64,000 nucleotides of DNA from Pseudoscleropodium purum (Eukaryota; Streptophyta; Bryopsida; Hypnales; Brachytheciaceae), in contig OZ017799.1 of NCBI GenBank assembly GCA_963969395.1, forward strand, positions 994,501 through 1,058,500, written 5' to 3'. Below, one piece after another: positions 29,251 to 42,210 of the stretch (within the stretch, counting starts at the first letter, position 1; every line of letters starts with the position of its first letter). The notes beneath the pieces are model-generated. The model did not search any database, was not told the origin of the DNA, and worked only from the letters and a program-made list of their open reading frames with translations. A program made the translations under genes and the position numbers.

Positions 29251-31330
29251 AATAGATGCAATATGCACACTTTCTAGAAAGTTCCATATAATATATGTAA
29301 ACAAAACAATGTCACTTTTGATATTTATGTGTTAAGCAAAACAATACACTATCCAACATGATGTTTATAAAAACAATCACTTGTCTTACACAATGTGCAT
29401 GTCATGATGTTCAATGCAAACATAATGTTCTATACAACATGTCATACATAATATACAATACATCACATACAATATATCATATAAAAATACCATACATAAC
29501 ACACTATACAAAACATATAGTACACTATACAAAATATATTATTATTGACAATTATATCACATTGTATCAAATGCCACTCAATGAGATATTAGAGAGTTGA
29601 GAAGATGAGATATTTATACAAGCGGAGTGGTAGGAGGTATGACAAAGAATATGGGATTTGTAAAATGCAAGAATTAATATAATGTTCAATTTCAAACTGC
29701 ATTTAGGTATAGAAGACTAACTTTTTTTTAAAACTTTAAACTAAAGAAAGTTGGGGTAACAAAAAAACTTCAAAGTCTAAAAATTTGTATGAAATTTCAG
29801 GCCTTATCATTACAGGCTTTATGGACAAATTTTCAAAGAGTGATTGGAAAGCCTTGGGTATACAACTCCCATATTATACGGCCCTAGTTACAATTACTAA
29901 TAATGCATTTTAGTCCAATCTCAAGTAATATAATTTATTTTCATGTAGAAAATTCTTGTAGCCCTTTTAACAAGGAATTCAAAAATGTAAATATATATAT
30001 GAAATGAGTATTTTTGAAGACAATAATAGCATTATAAACCTAATTATATGAGTTTTTTTAATATATGTATCATAGGCCAAGCTACCTTACTTTGGAGGTT
30101 TTCTAATAAAAATTTAATTTTAATTCAAAGAAACTTTTTGAATAAATTTTTTAAAACTATCCATAAGTGTTTTAATTCTTCATATATATTGTGAGCTTTT
30201 TTCTAATATGTATAGAATCCAACATTTTTTACATTTAATTTATTTTTAATTTGGTCTTCACCTAACTTTTTGGCCTTTTTAATTTGATATAAATTTTACA
30301 AAAGTCGCCCACTAAGCCTTTTTAATGCCAATGATTCCTGCATATAATACAAGAGTTGCGTACTTGGGTTGGAAAAGACATTTTTTTTACATTTTTTTAA
30401 CATCCTCATTAAATTTTGTTCATCCTCATTGTATATGGCGTACATAAAAATATGTTATATAAAAATGGTAATCTTAAAGTAGATTAAATATTGATTGAAT
30501 CCGTTTATTTCTATTATATCAACATCTTTAGAAACATCATAGTTGCTTGGCAGTATTATAGAGGACACATATTTCCTTATCATATCACCATATAAAATGT
30601 TTCAATAGACATGTTGATGTTGTTCATGACATTCACACTAAGACTTTTGTATTAATGAAGTCATATGCTATATAATATCAATAGTAAAAAAAGTTGAGCA
30701 TTTTGCACTATGCCACACACAACCTTCTGTAGTGTCATGTGACTTTAAGGATTACAAAGTGTGCACGTCCTCCAAGCATTTTCTATTTGCAATAATGTAA
30801 GACCAAACATCGTAAATAGACTACCTTTGGTAAATATTAGAACATCAAGAACAAATCAATGTCAAGGTGAACATGTTCACTTTGTAAGAATTGTGGCTAT
30901 TTTGTATGCAATGGTTTACAACTAAGCACTAAAAACTTCTCATGGTGCATCAAATACGAAATACATCCTATCTTGGACTCAACTCCATGAAGAACATGAA
31001 GCTTTTTGACAACAATCATGGCGCATGCATCTACAAAGCAACGTGCAATATCCATTGGAATTATGTGATTTCCTTCCTTTTTTGGAGTGGTTGACGTCAA
31101 CATTGAAAGAAGCAAAGCGTTCTAGACGTCCAGTAGAAGACAATATTATGCACTATGCACAACCTCTGCACAAGAATGCAAGTATATTGCATCATTAGAT
31201 GTACAATCACAGTATGCATCTATGTATCTACAACTATGAAGGTAGTCTTATCATGCGTGATTCAAGTATAGTCACAAACTTCACCTACCAACTTTGATGG
31301 GGTGTAGTGAATGAGAGACCAATGGAAGAC

Positions 31331-31490
31331 ACTCAAGAGTACATAGGATACATTGAGAAAATCTTAGTTTTAAATTACCGAAACTACTGCGTGACTATAT
31401 TGTTGTACAATTGGATAAGAGAGATACATGATGTTTGATATCTCAACATTCAAAGGGATGAGTATGGCTTTAGCTTAGCAAACTTGTCCA
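31331..31490 (+). pseudogene. CACTA transposase relic, DUF4216 fragment
   Basis: The frame reads TQEYIGYIEKILVLNY, then CVTILLYNWIREI, a stop, NIQRDEYGFSLANLS. It has the same order as the DUF4216 core at 26255-26756 (EKI..LNY, LLYNW, DEYGF). At least one in-frame stop is present and the rest of the transposase was not recognised. Confidence 0.7.
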
Positions 31491-33464
31491 ATGAGAGGAT
31501 AAAGATTAGCTTCTCTAAGATCACTTGCTTTGGCACGTAGAAGTCTACAAGGACGTTAGCAACATGTAGAGTGTTGTCAAAGCCCACGACAATTCAACGA
31601 CATGTATTGTCTTTTAGAAATTCTTTAAAGGACAAAGGTTGTAGCATTTGATGCTGTCCGTGACATGCAATATATACAACATTGGCATCCATTCAATGTT
31701 CCTAGCATGGTACGCAAGTGGAAATTACTTAAGTAACTAAAACTTTATGTTGACTACAACTATTCGATTTGTGTAGAAAAGACTTTGTATCTCATTTTTC
31801 TTCTATATATACCAAATGCACATACTACCTTTCGAAAATATATTGTCCTTTGTCCATTGAAAGTATCATGTAGCAATAATGGTTTGTTTTTTCAATTAGA
31901 GAATATGCAAGGGCATGTACTCTATTTGAAGAAAGACAATGATAATACATGTTTAAGATTTCTTCCATAGGTTGCTAGATATAGCGCACACTCCAACCTT
32001 GACAATGGACCCATGAGTGAATCAAAGGAGAATAACAATTCGTGTCATACATTGTTGTTCATGAAAAGATTTGTAAAGCTTGTCTACATTGAAATCTTCC
32101 CTATCTATAATTGTCATGTCATGCATAGAAAATAGCATGACGTTGAAGTTTGCAATCTTTTATGAACACTAAGATAATTCAAGTACTGTCTCCAAAAGTG
32201 TCTAACGTTGTGCACAAATGCTATACAACATGACTACATCTAATTGCATGTTTGACAGAGCATCTATACATCTATGTTATTGTTTAGGAGGACATTCTGA
32301 AGTCCTTGATGACATCTACAACAATATCTACACATCTAGGTTAATATCTAGGAGGACATTCCAAAGTCCCTAATGACGTCTATAGCAACATCCCAATATC
32401 TAAACTGATGTTATGGATTTTTTCATGCAGTACTTGAAGCCTTGACCCACCATGCTGATGTGTCTTGCTACCTCAACATTAATCCAAACCATGACAATCA
32501 ATTAAAACTCAAAATGCTAGTTTTTAGGCCACATCATTGTATTTTTATTAAAACTTGCCCTTTCAACTGCTCATCATATTTTTTTTAACCTTAGGTAGGT
32601 ATTTACCATAACCCATAATAATTTTTACCAAATTATTCGTAGTGAAAATGGGTCAACAAAGCTAACATGGCAGTTGGTGCTTTCCTAGACATTGAGGTGG
32701 ACATGCACTTGTCCACTTTGGTATTACTAGAAATTGTCTTAGTAGTGGCTACACCACCTTTATTTTACTACCATTTTGCAATGCCAGAGCACACATTGAC
32801 AAAAATCTACACTTTTTCCTCAATGTCATCTTTGACACAAGGACATCCACACAAACAAGTCATGTTGTGCTTTAGACATTCAATGTTTTACTTAGGACAC
32901 CACAACAAACAGGAGTTTCTTATAGTGTCAAGAAAAATCTCTTTTAAAGCAAAGAATAGGAAATATTGCCAAGAAATGTCAAAATGAACTAGTCCATCAC
33001 TACAACTCTTTGAAAAACATGAAAGAAGTCCCACAACTTTGCTGAAAATAAATGCTACAATCACTGTGAGTCCTTTGTGACCAAGATGGAATTAGTGAAA
33101 CCACAATCAAAAGAGCTACATGAAAATGCAAGTAAGAAATTGTGAAAGAACTTTTGTGCAAAACCAAATTCATTCGCAAACTCAAGAGTGCAACATCTTA
33201 GAACAAGAATGAAGAGACTTCAGTTGAAACTAAGGTGAGAGGAAGAAAGACACTAGTATCAGACTCCTTAGGTGTGTACAATGTGATTAGATATATAGGG
33301 CCACCATACAACGTTTCATTTTATTTTTTTGGTAAAAGAAAGTGTATATATACATATGTATGAACACCTACAAGATAATATATACTCAGACAGTGATATC
33401 ATTCCTCAAGCCTACTTAGCAAGAAAGGTCCTACTAGGTATTTTATAGCGTTGTTATTTTTTAA

Positions 33465-34215
33465 CCCTTGAAGGACCAAGTAACTATTCAACATATGCAA
33501 GAGATCTTAGGTAGTTACACACAAAATCAAATTTGGTTAGATGTTTCCAAAATTTTGACAAATGGTGTGAACAAGTACCTCCTTAGTGAGAATACAAATT
33601 TGTTTTTGATTGTGTACCTAGATCAAAAGTTATATTGCCCTGAACTTTTTTGAAAGCTTCGGTAGCATGTGCAAACTCTTCTACTTTTGAAATTTTGCAA
33701 GAATGTAACTTACATGGTACAAGATGCAAATGTCAAAAAAATGACCACATATAGTGTAAGAATCTCATTCTAAAAGGAGTTCAAGCATGTTGACCGTCAT
33801 AAGTAAGGGTGAAAAGATACTTTTTCTTCTAACTTCAATTATTATAATCTTTCAATCCATATAGTCAATGTTTTAAAACTTTTTCCACACATTCCCACAA
33901 TAGTCTTGTATAAATTTATATGGTTAAATTTTGAAAAATAGACCTTTTTTTCATTTTTCTCTCACTATTCTAAAAAATGTTAGTTTTTCATAATTTTTGT
34001 TCAAAATGTGCCTCAATCATTTAGGGCTTTAAGAGTAATTCCTTCATAATGCCAAGTGTGATGACTATGATTGTTCCTTAAAGCTTACAATTCCATAGAT
34101 GTGAGAGGTGGTATATGAGAGAGCAAACCCATTTTCAATCAAAGGACCTACTCTTGTTATATAGGCTACTCTCTTTCTAATCATCAAAAGAAAATGCACC
34201 TTAGTCCTTTAGGGG
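33465..34215. mobile_element. TTAA-bounded element, 751 bases, piggyBac-like ends
   Basis: TTAA lies at both edges (33461-33464 and 34216-34219). The inner ends CCCTTGAAGGACCAAG and, inverted, CCCCTAAAGGACTAAG match at 13 of 16 positions. The body differs from the 16-kb and 40-kb copies. No transposase frame. Confidence 0.75.
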
Positions 34216-34219
34216 TTAA

Positions 34220-35401
34220 GAGTGATATACTTGACATTTGACTAAAAAGAGTCATATCCTTAATTCAAGTTAGCCTTGACATTTGACATGAGACTAGAGA
34301 GATACGACCCTTTCATTCAAATTAGCCTTGAAGTTTGACATGAGACTAAAGAGAACCCATAATCCATAAGAGAAATGTCCACAACATCCATGAATCAAGT
34401 GGATGATAAAAAAAATTCAAGAGTTTAATATGGTTACACTTGGATGAAATGGATGAATTGTGGTGATGGAACAATTTTTAAATGTGGTGATAGAACAATT
34501 TTTTGTGGTAAAAGTTATTTCATGAAAGGTTTTGAAAGGAATCAAAAGGAAGAAAATGAAAACTTACAAATATAATCTTAGTCCTAGATTTGTCACAAGA
34601 CATGATTTAATTGCATCGAAAGCACCAGATCTACATTTCCCCTCTTTCCAGGCTCTCTTAGAGGTTCAAGAGCCTGCCTCAATACCGGTACCTTCACACT
34701 GCATTTTCGAGCACAAGCAAATACAATCATCGTATCATACCATTGTGCACCAGCTTGAGTATGAAAGAGTTTTTCATTAATCACAGAGTGACATCATTGT
34801 GTTTCACAAAAGCTCAGTAAAAATCTGAATTGTTCTCATGCTCCAACTTCTGAACACTCATTTCAAGGTAGTAACCCCCAAACGTGTGCCCAAATCTAAC
34901 TCTACATAGAAAAAAAATAGATACTGACTGCAGAATGTTCCAACACTCAGATATTAAATTAGGGCACGAAATTGAAAAAAATCTATCACTTGAAAATGAA
35001 GCTCTTACAGCTCTTGCATACAATATTCAAATGACCCCTAAGCTCAGCCACAATTTGCGTGTGTGAGACAATCATGCCTCCCTTGCACACAATCATGGCT
35101 GTAAATGAAAATTGCTCAGAAATAGCTGATCAAGGATACCATGGACGCTCCAAAGATTGCTCGATACCGAATACCAATTACCACGATCCATAATGGTGTT
35201 CAGAAAATTCCTCTAGCTGCAGTAACTCCAAGGTGGACAATGATAGAAACCATCCCAGTGCAATCCATTGTTGTTCCCTCTGACACTTAGTGACGGCAGC
35301 AGCCTGGTCAAGTTGGATATCACTGCTCGACTAGTACTTTTGACAGAGTTTGGAATGGCCAGCACGCGCAGGTTTATCTTCTGAGGAGTCTGGGCCTACG
35401 G
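34220..35401. other. Spacer and 3' flank of the F-box gene
   Basis: From about 34600 the composition becomes less AT-rich, consistent with the 3' untranslated region of the minus-strand F-box gene. No gene recognised. Confidence 0.4.
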
Positions 35402-38400
35402 TCACCCAACACCACATGCACATAAGCAACGTCGACCTATCGGACAGCACACCTGCAAACTTCTTTAAAACGTGTTCTAAAAGGTACAGGAACTTTCTAA
35501 GAGGTTCGCAATCATTATGATCTATGTGATATATCGCGAAACCAGTAGTCACGAGTTTAGGATAGACAAGGGCAATTTGATAGTTCAATGATGCAATGCT
35601 CAGATCACTGAGCATGCATGACATTCGGAACCATTGTGATAAATATTTAAACATGACCAATAGGTTCAAATGGAAAAATGGATGCTGAAGCTCTGAAACC
35701 CACCAGGACATGATGATACATCGATTGCATGACACCGGAAGTCAACTTTGAGCAGCCAAGTAAATCTAGAAGCAACAAAGAGGAACCGAGTCGCTCTAAT
35801 AGAAGTAAAATTGCACTATCAGTCAAGGCGGAGCAGCCAGCAAGTTCCAACACCTCAATTTTTTTACAGTGGAACGTAAGCACCCTGCAAGACAAACCTT
35901 TCTCCTGAATACCAGCTTTATTAAGATATGAACAGTGTCCCCTCAATAGGTAAAGCTTAAGTCAGGTACAAATCTCAATAACAAGTTTCCAGTTCTCACT
36001 TCAACCAAAAGAGCAAGAAAACCATGTACCTGATAGAAGAGAGGCTGATCTTCATACATCCTCCCAGACTCAAAACACGTAGTTCAGGGCACCCCTCGGC
36101 TAAGGATATGACACCCCGATCAGAAATATTCAACTGTTTAGTTAGTGGTCCTGATCTCTGCATTCTCCAACCCTAATACATCACAGTGAAACCAGAAAGT
36201 GTATCAGGAAAGGATTGGCCTGGACGGTCTCAATGTACAAGATTGTGACTCCACGCAACCAGTTATTACACAGTTATTACAAAATGCTCATACGTTAAGC
36301 ATACTTAGTAAATGAACTTTCAGTCTGAATTTGCGTAACTATAGCCTCCTAATATTCCAAGGAACAAAAAATATATTATTTCAAAGGATCCCACAAAAGG
36401 AACCTAATATAGAACCTAATGTTCCGCAAAGGGCATTCTTGACTTGTTTGATGCACCTGAAAAAAGAATCTCGTAAGCCTAGAGCAATAACGGCCAAGCT
36501 CTGAAAGAATTCGATCGGTTGCTCCCGGGAGTGCAAGCTCTTCAAGCTGCACCAAATGCTTCACTAATCTGCAGAGGATTGTTTCCTCCGTCTGCCAGAA
36601 AAAGAGAGCCGATAAGACACCTAGAGTAGATACCAATGTACAATAGTGAACTAAAAATTCAAGTAAAAATCGTTTCCTGTCAAGAATTCATGTATAATGA
36701 ATCATGTATATTGTCAATCAGCTACAGCTTCACTACATCATATGAAAAGTCGTCATATAAATACAAAACTTACCTCAGTGAGCTTGATGTTAAAATGGTG
36801 AGCATGTGACAAGTCAAGCGATTTGATATTGATAAACCACACAGAAATGTTGTGCCAGCTCGTCTGAAACAAATTTTGGGCGTGCAGTTGCCGAATTTGG
36901 TGTCCCTTACACTTCATCAGATCTTCGGCAGGTATGACATCCCAAGACACTGAAATATGCAGACTTATATAAAAACGGAGGGAGATTAACGACGGGGGCA
37001 TCAAAGCTGATAGAGTGTCTTTTGAGTACATCTCTGCTACTTCTACCCCGTCACTGTAACCCGCTTTATCCGCTGCGATTTTCTGAGGGACATTAAAATT
37101 TCGGGAGCATAAAGACAACTCTTGCAAAGATTGACATGTCTGAAATACAAGAAGAACAGAACTCCAGCCCAGCGCAGAACTATTAATATGTAACAAGGTA
37201 AGGGATGGCCAAGTATGAAGTAATCTGTCAAAACAGGCTTGACTGATAAAAGAATCTGCATCCAGAATCAACCGCTCTAAATTGGGACATCGTTGACACA
37301 GAACACCTACAAAATCATCTGTAACAGAGGGAGGCAGGAGTCGGGAGGGAGGTCGGCTATTATGAGTAGAGAAAACAGAAGTGCTAAACCCAGTCGTATG
37401 TAGATCCAAGGTTACTAATTGGCCGGGCAGCTGATGCACAAGGCTCTGTAAATTATTGGTGATGACAGGAGGATCTGAAGCGATTGTCAGATGTTGCAGC
37501 CGTGGCAGATTGGCAAAAACATTCTGAACGTCATCACCAGATAGCTGCTTCAAACTGGCCACACAACGTACGTACATCAAATTAGAATGACGGAGAAGCA
37601 CCAAAATCGCCAATTAAAACTTCCCTTCGAATGCGAATACCTCCCAAATCCTCCATACCATATATTCCTCAACATGCCAAACTCCTAATAATTCAGATGA
37701 GAGCTCACCCGCGCAATTCAATGGACTCGAGAGTGGAAGCATGCCGCTTCGCAAGCTCCATAATCTGAAGGTCTGTCTACAAAGTAAAAACGATTCAACA
37801 AAATGAGCATCTGACTAGCTACTTCAATCATCAGAGAACTCGAGGACACATAACTAAAACTACTAATCATCAATATATCCTCTGGTATCATAACATTTAG
37901 ACCGACATGCAGAGAAAAAACCTTTGACTCACCAAGGAGCCCCAAGGTTTTTCATGGATGCTGAAAAGTGGAGGCGTAAGATCATGCACCTGCAACTCAA
38001 ACATTTCAATTACATCCTGTCAAAACGAAACAAGTTATGAACGTTCAAAACAGGTTCATAAGAATTTTTTTCCACTGTGAAACCTGTACATCAGAAGTTA
38101 TCACGACAAACAGTCAGCAAAAACTCTCCAGAGAGAGTAATATAACCCTAATATGGAGAATGCACGACATCAATAAAATTAGTCACATGCTCAAAGCCCA
38201 TGGCTGAAAGAGAAGGTGCGCACCAAATGTTCTTGGCAGAGTCGTCTCCAGCGTCGGCACACAAGAGCCATCACGCTGAGCAGCGCCCGAGTCGGAATAC
38301 GCTGCAGAATATTGAGCACTGTATCATCGCCTAGGAAATTCGTTATGGCCATGTCCTCCCCTGCTTCTTCCCCTTTCAGCCCTGTCATCGCCGCCAACTC

Positions 38401-38457
38401 AGGCAACCGTTTCCGTTTCTTCTTCAGGCGGGACGAACTCATTTTCCGCCCGTGCAT
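35402..38457 (-). CDS. F-box / leucine-rich-repeat protein, 8 exons
   Basis: Likely the substrate-recognition subunit of an SCF ubiquitin ligase. Exons in transcript order: 38457-38224, 37989-37933, 37776-37709, 37554-36774, 36591-36457, 36157-36030, 35884-35704, 35452-35402. All introns are GT-AG, and the join is an unbroken 544-residue frame. Seen: a basic nuclear-signal-like run LKKKRKR at 11-17; an F-box at about 40-78 (FLGDDTVLNILQRIP then LVCRRWRRLC); then degenerate leucine-rich repeats, such as LPRLQHLTI, CPNLERLILDADSF, CQSLQELSLCS, IKSLDLSHAHHF, LVQLEELALPG, CPELRVLSLGGC and KKIEVLELAGCSALTD. The final 51-base exon is the least certain: it ends in a short Cys-rich tail, and an alternative acceptor or read-through past 35704 is possible. 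The target cannot be inferred. Confidence 0.87.
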
Positions 38458-38773
38458 TTAATCATTCACGAGCTTCTCTCTGCAACAAAATCCTCCAAAA
38501 TTCGCCAACAATGCTCACATCACTCTTCCGTCATCGCTTTCGAAACACCAGATGGACCTAAAGACTTATTTTAAACTCATGTTCTAAACCTCATCTCAAA
38601 ATGAAAAACGAAAACGTGAAGCTTGAAACCTGAAAAACAAAATCTAAGTCCGATTAACTAAAGATTTCAAACAGGCCAAATTCGAAAGTGATTCTGCAAC
38701 AATACTAAGAAGAACGGTGAATACAGATTCTTCTCCTCCTCCTTCTTCTGGACTGACAATAGTCACAACAATT

Positions 38774-39142
38774 TCACAGTTTGTAAGCAAAATTCAACGT
38801 TAAAAGCCTGGCCAACAGATTCCAAATTGCACTCGCCCGGCAGTAAAAACGAATGCGGACTACAGAAAACACTGAACTGATGAGCGTCCCAACCGCAAAT
38901 TCAAAGGAAATTGTAGGAACCGTCAAATGAGAAGAATTTAAAGCTTCCAAATCACCCACAATGCTGCAACCCTGAAGAGCGGGACAATCGCTACAACTGG
39001 TGTCGCGACGCATCGTTGTTTGCGCGGACGGAATGGCTTGCGAAGCGCACTTATGTTTCACCGCAGTGGTTCGTTCTGATATTGATGTCCGTGCAGTGAG
39101 TTTGGACCCGGGTATCAATAACTTTGGAATTTGGGGAACCAT
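38774..39142 (-). CDS. Doubtful small ORF or first exon upstream of the F-box gene
   Basis: A 122-codon frame in the G+C-richer island, about 320 bases upstream of the F-box start and on the same strand. The first 45 residues are rich in Ser, Thr, Arg and Lys with few acidic residues, as in organelle transit peptides, followed by TSCSDCPALQGC and a weakly hydrophobic stretch at about 80-95. I do not recognise a family. It could be the first exon of a separate gene, part of the F-box gene's leader, or chance. A decayed transposon begins about 100 bases beyond its ATG. Confidence 0.25.
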   Translation of the reverse strand: MVPQIPKLLIPGSKLTARTSISERTTAVKHKCASQAIPSAQTTMRRDTSCSDCPALQGCSIVGDLEALNSSHLTVPTISFEFAVGTLISSVFSVVRIRFYCRASAIWNLLARLLTLNFAYKL

Positions 39143-39242
39143 TTTCAGTGACGTGCGTGGGGATCCTTGAAAGGAGGTCCAAAATTGGTTTTCAAATTTC
39201 CTTCCATCATCTAGTTCTAATCGTCTCTAGTTCCATTATGAG

Positions 39243-39735
39243 GTTAATATCTCTTGCTTGAACAATCTCACTGTTGAGATTAGTGAGTTTTAATTCCCTT
39301 TTTGAGCTATTAACATTTTAGTTTTCTTTACAATATTGAACCTACTCTTCTATTTAATAATTTTTTAATGAAAGAAAATTAAATGATTGTGTTTTTTTTG
39401 AAGGGTTTCCCTAGACTCTTATCTCAATTTTTGGATATAAAAAAATTAGAAATTCAAAATCAATAGTGCAAAAATTTTAAGCTAAGAAGGTTCAAAGTCA
39501 AATAATCTAGTTAAGCAAAACTTTGTATTCTTCAATTTAAATGCAAATATCTTGCAATATACAAGGTCAAAGTCCCTAAAGTTTCTTTCACGTATTCTTA
39601 CACTAATTGACTATAGATTACATAGTTAGATATGCAAAAAAATTAATATTAAAGTATTTTTCTCTTTGCAATAGAAATGGTGGTTTTGAGTGATTTTTGT
39701 TGGAAAAAAGGCTTGGAACTTTAGGTATTTCAAAA
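39243..39735 (+). mobile_element. Truncated TTAA-family element
   Basis: Follows the element at 45946-47979 (matching 46346-46775 and 47914-47979) almost base for base, from atctcttgcttgaacaatct to ggcttggaactttagg. About 400 bases of the left part are missing and the right terminus reads ACTTTAGG without GGTTAA. It supplies the unbroken sequence that dates the CACTA insertion in the 46-kb copy. Confidence 0.7.
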
Positions 39736-40708
39736 TGAAATGAACACTAGTATGAAATTGGAGTATAAAAAACTATTTGAGTAATCAAAGAAAGTTGTTT
39801 TGCAACTTGAAGGTCGAGGCTTTGTCTATATAGTATTGATATGCTTTGGGAATAAAGAACTTGTCAAATTTTCACATATGTGATTATTTCCATGAAAAGC
39901 CTTCACTAGTAAAATAACTTTAATGTATTTGGACACTTCTTGAAGCATTGTATATAGTTCTTATTATTTCATTGGATAGTTCTTTTATTTGTGTCAGAAA
40001 ATACAATCAAAATTTAGCATAATTAAGCATGATTTTTTTAAATATTGTTTGGAAAAATTACAAGAGTTCAAAGAGTTTTTGGTAGATGATATAAATCAAA
40101 CATGAATTCTATTATACCATTTGTATAAGCTTCCAATTTCAATATATTCATCATCAATGATTGCTTGGTACTTGTATTCATTTGAGGTACATGCTTGGTA
40201 CTTGTTTCAATTAGTTATAAGCTTGTCTTTTTAGGATTAAGGAATTTAAAGCTATGAAAACAATTTGAACTCTCTCTATATTCCAAATTTTCTTTATATA
40301 TTCCATTATGTTACAAAAGTTTGCAGATAAATGTAGCACAAATACTTTTTGAACTCCATAGATTGGCATTTATTATTAAGACACTTCTTCAATCTTAGGA
40401 TCATTTGTTTCTTGATGATTTGGTTGCTCTAAAATCGTCTTTTTAGAATCCACCACCAATAGATAACTTGATGTCTATCTAAAGCAATTTCTTGTTTTTG
40501 TTTTTGGACAAATGGTTATGTGGCCTTTTTTTCAAGAAGGTTTTGAGTTTTGTGGCTCTTTCATTGTAGGGGATTGAATTGGAGGCGGACAATTTAGAGT
40601 ATACAATTGTTGAGTATGTAATTTTTGTATGTGCTAACTCTACATGATAGATGAAATGAGATTTTGGAAACATTATGGCAATATTATGTAGGGCCATCAT
40701 TACATCTT
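39736..40708. other. AT-rich spacer, nothing recognised
   Basis: Sequence absent from the otherwise similar unit at 46-49 kb. A short duplication (catgcttggtacttgt type) lies at about 40165-40205. No gene. Confidence 0.4.
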
Positions 40709-40712
40709 TTAA

Positions 40713-41624
40713 CCCCTAAATTCCCAAGGCCGTTTTTCTGTCAAAAACCACTCAAAACTGCCATTTTGCCCTGTATTCACCCAAGAAAACAAAAAAAAAT
40801 CATTTTTTTAGAATATAACCGTAGGATCTTGCACTTCACTTGTCTTAGCTCATGTGGTAAAAATTTCATGAAGTTTGACCGTCTAGATTGAAAGATATTA
40901 GCATTCAAAGTTGAAAAAGAACATTGGCCTGCAATTTCAGATGACTTTGACTGCAAATTGTGGAATTTTTTTGCACTACAGACTTTGAATTTAAATAAAT
41001 TTATATTGAATAATTGAGTTGAAAGTCTACAAAATTTTGTTTTTTTTAAAAACACTTGATTTTCATTCTCTAAAAAAATGCTAAGTAGAAGTAGGTCCAA
41101 GATTGGAAAAAAAACTAAATCATTAATAACTCTAAGATGGGAATGAAAAACAATAATTCCAATGGTGAGATTGTTTTAGCAAGCAAACACAACATTCTCC
41201 CAAAAAAAATTGTCAAAAATTGTGAAAATTGCATTCAGAAATGAATCCTAAAAGTTATTTTTTCAAGAAGATGTTGAAATTGCCCGAAAAACAAGATTGT
41301 CTTTAACTTTCTCATTATTAGTCCAAATAGAACAAATCAAAGCTTCACATGTAGACAAAAATAAAAGATTTTAGGGAAATTTATTTATTTATTTATTTTG
41401 ATTTTTACAATAATTTTTGTACTGCCCGCCGAGTTCAATTTTAGGCTTTTTGTGATATAACTTTTGCTCCCGGGCACCAATTGAAATAAAAATTATTTTT
41501 CCACATAGATAATCAATTTTTCTATCTTACAAAAAAGTTTCAAAACAATTCATCAAAAATTGAAGTCACAGGAACCTACCCAAAATTTGATTTGTCCCCT
41601 GAGGGGACAATGGGAATTTAGGGG
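40713..41624 (-). mobile_element. TTAA-bounded element, 912 bases, perfect 14-base inverted ends
   Basis: The best-preserved member. TTAA lies at both edges (40709-40712 and 41625-41628), and the ends CCCCTAAATTCCCA are exact inverted repeats. Just inside the right end is a palindrome with 9-base arms, TTGTCCCCT-g-AGGGGACAA (41592-41610). In reverse complement its body aligns with the 46-kb element (gcccgggagcaa block) and with the 54-kb element (agatcctacggtta block). There is no coding capacity, so it must be moved by an enzyme made elsewhere. Confidence 0.82.
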
Positions 41625-41907
41625 TTAATACATTTATCTTTTTTTTCTATAGGCTTGAAGCTACCCATTTTTTGGAGGAAATTGTGTATTTAATTGCCTT
41701 AAAAAAACATTCATCCCAACTATGTATTGTTATTATTCTATTTGATTGAGATGTAAACAAACCAAATTTTAAAAATTGACTTTGTATCAATATTTTATAG
41801 GTGAAAAGCTATGACCTTGCCTCTCTTTGTAATACTAATGACTAATGATGACAAATTGAAAGATATTTGAATTTGGAGGTATCAAAATTTTTAATTTGTT
41901 GCAAATA

Positions 41908-42210
41908 TACAAACTTAATCTATTTGGCGCATAGCAAAACTACAATATAGACTCAATCTAATTGGCACAAACCAAAACTACAGACTCAATCTAATCAACA
42001 TGTATCAAAACTATGGACTCAATCTAATCACTATGGATCCAAACTATGGATTCAAATCTAATTGGCACATACCAAAACTACAGACTCCAATTTAACTGGC
42101 ACGTACCAAAACTACGGACCTAAATGTAATTGACACATTCCAATTAAAACTATGTACTCAAATCTAATCGGCATGTAGCAATATTGTGGACCAAATTTTA
42201 CTGGCATGTA
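41908..42210. repeat. 34-base tandem array A
   Basis: About nine degenerate units of the form CCAAAACTACGGACTCAATC-taatcggcacgta. The same unit builds array B at 48158-48522, and both flanks are shared with it. The array lies in a duplicated unit, not in a gene. Confidence 0.8.

Larger units (their letters stand above)
28667..32927 (+). mobile_element. Second CACTA-type element, 4.3 kb, broken
   Basis: The ends are CACTATAAGAAAAC at 28667 and the inverse of CACTATAAGAAACTC ending at 32927. The flanking triplets aca and tca match at two of three positions. Subterminal DNA at 29040-29250 is full of GACATC/GATGTC motifs spaced by about 25-35 bases, as in CACTA elements. A DUF4216 relic lies at 31331-31490 on the plus strand. 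Its terminal repeats differ from those of the 22953-27875 element after the first bases, so it belongs to another family. Confidence 0.75.

Noticed and set aside
40713..41624. PIF/Harbinger or hAT assignment for the TTAA elements
   Set aside because: A 3-base TTA duplication would make the inverted ends asymmetric. An 8-base duplication outside TTAA is only partly seen at one copy (tacatctt/tacattta) and is absent at the other four.
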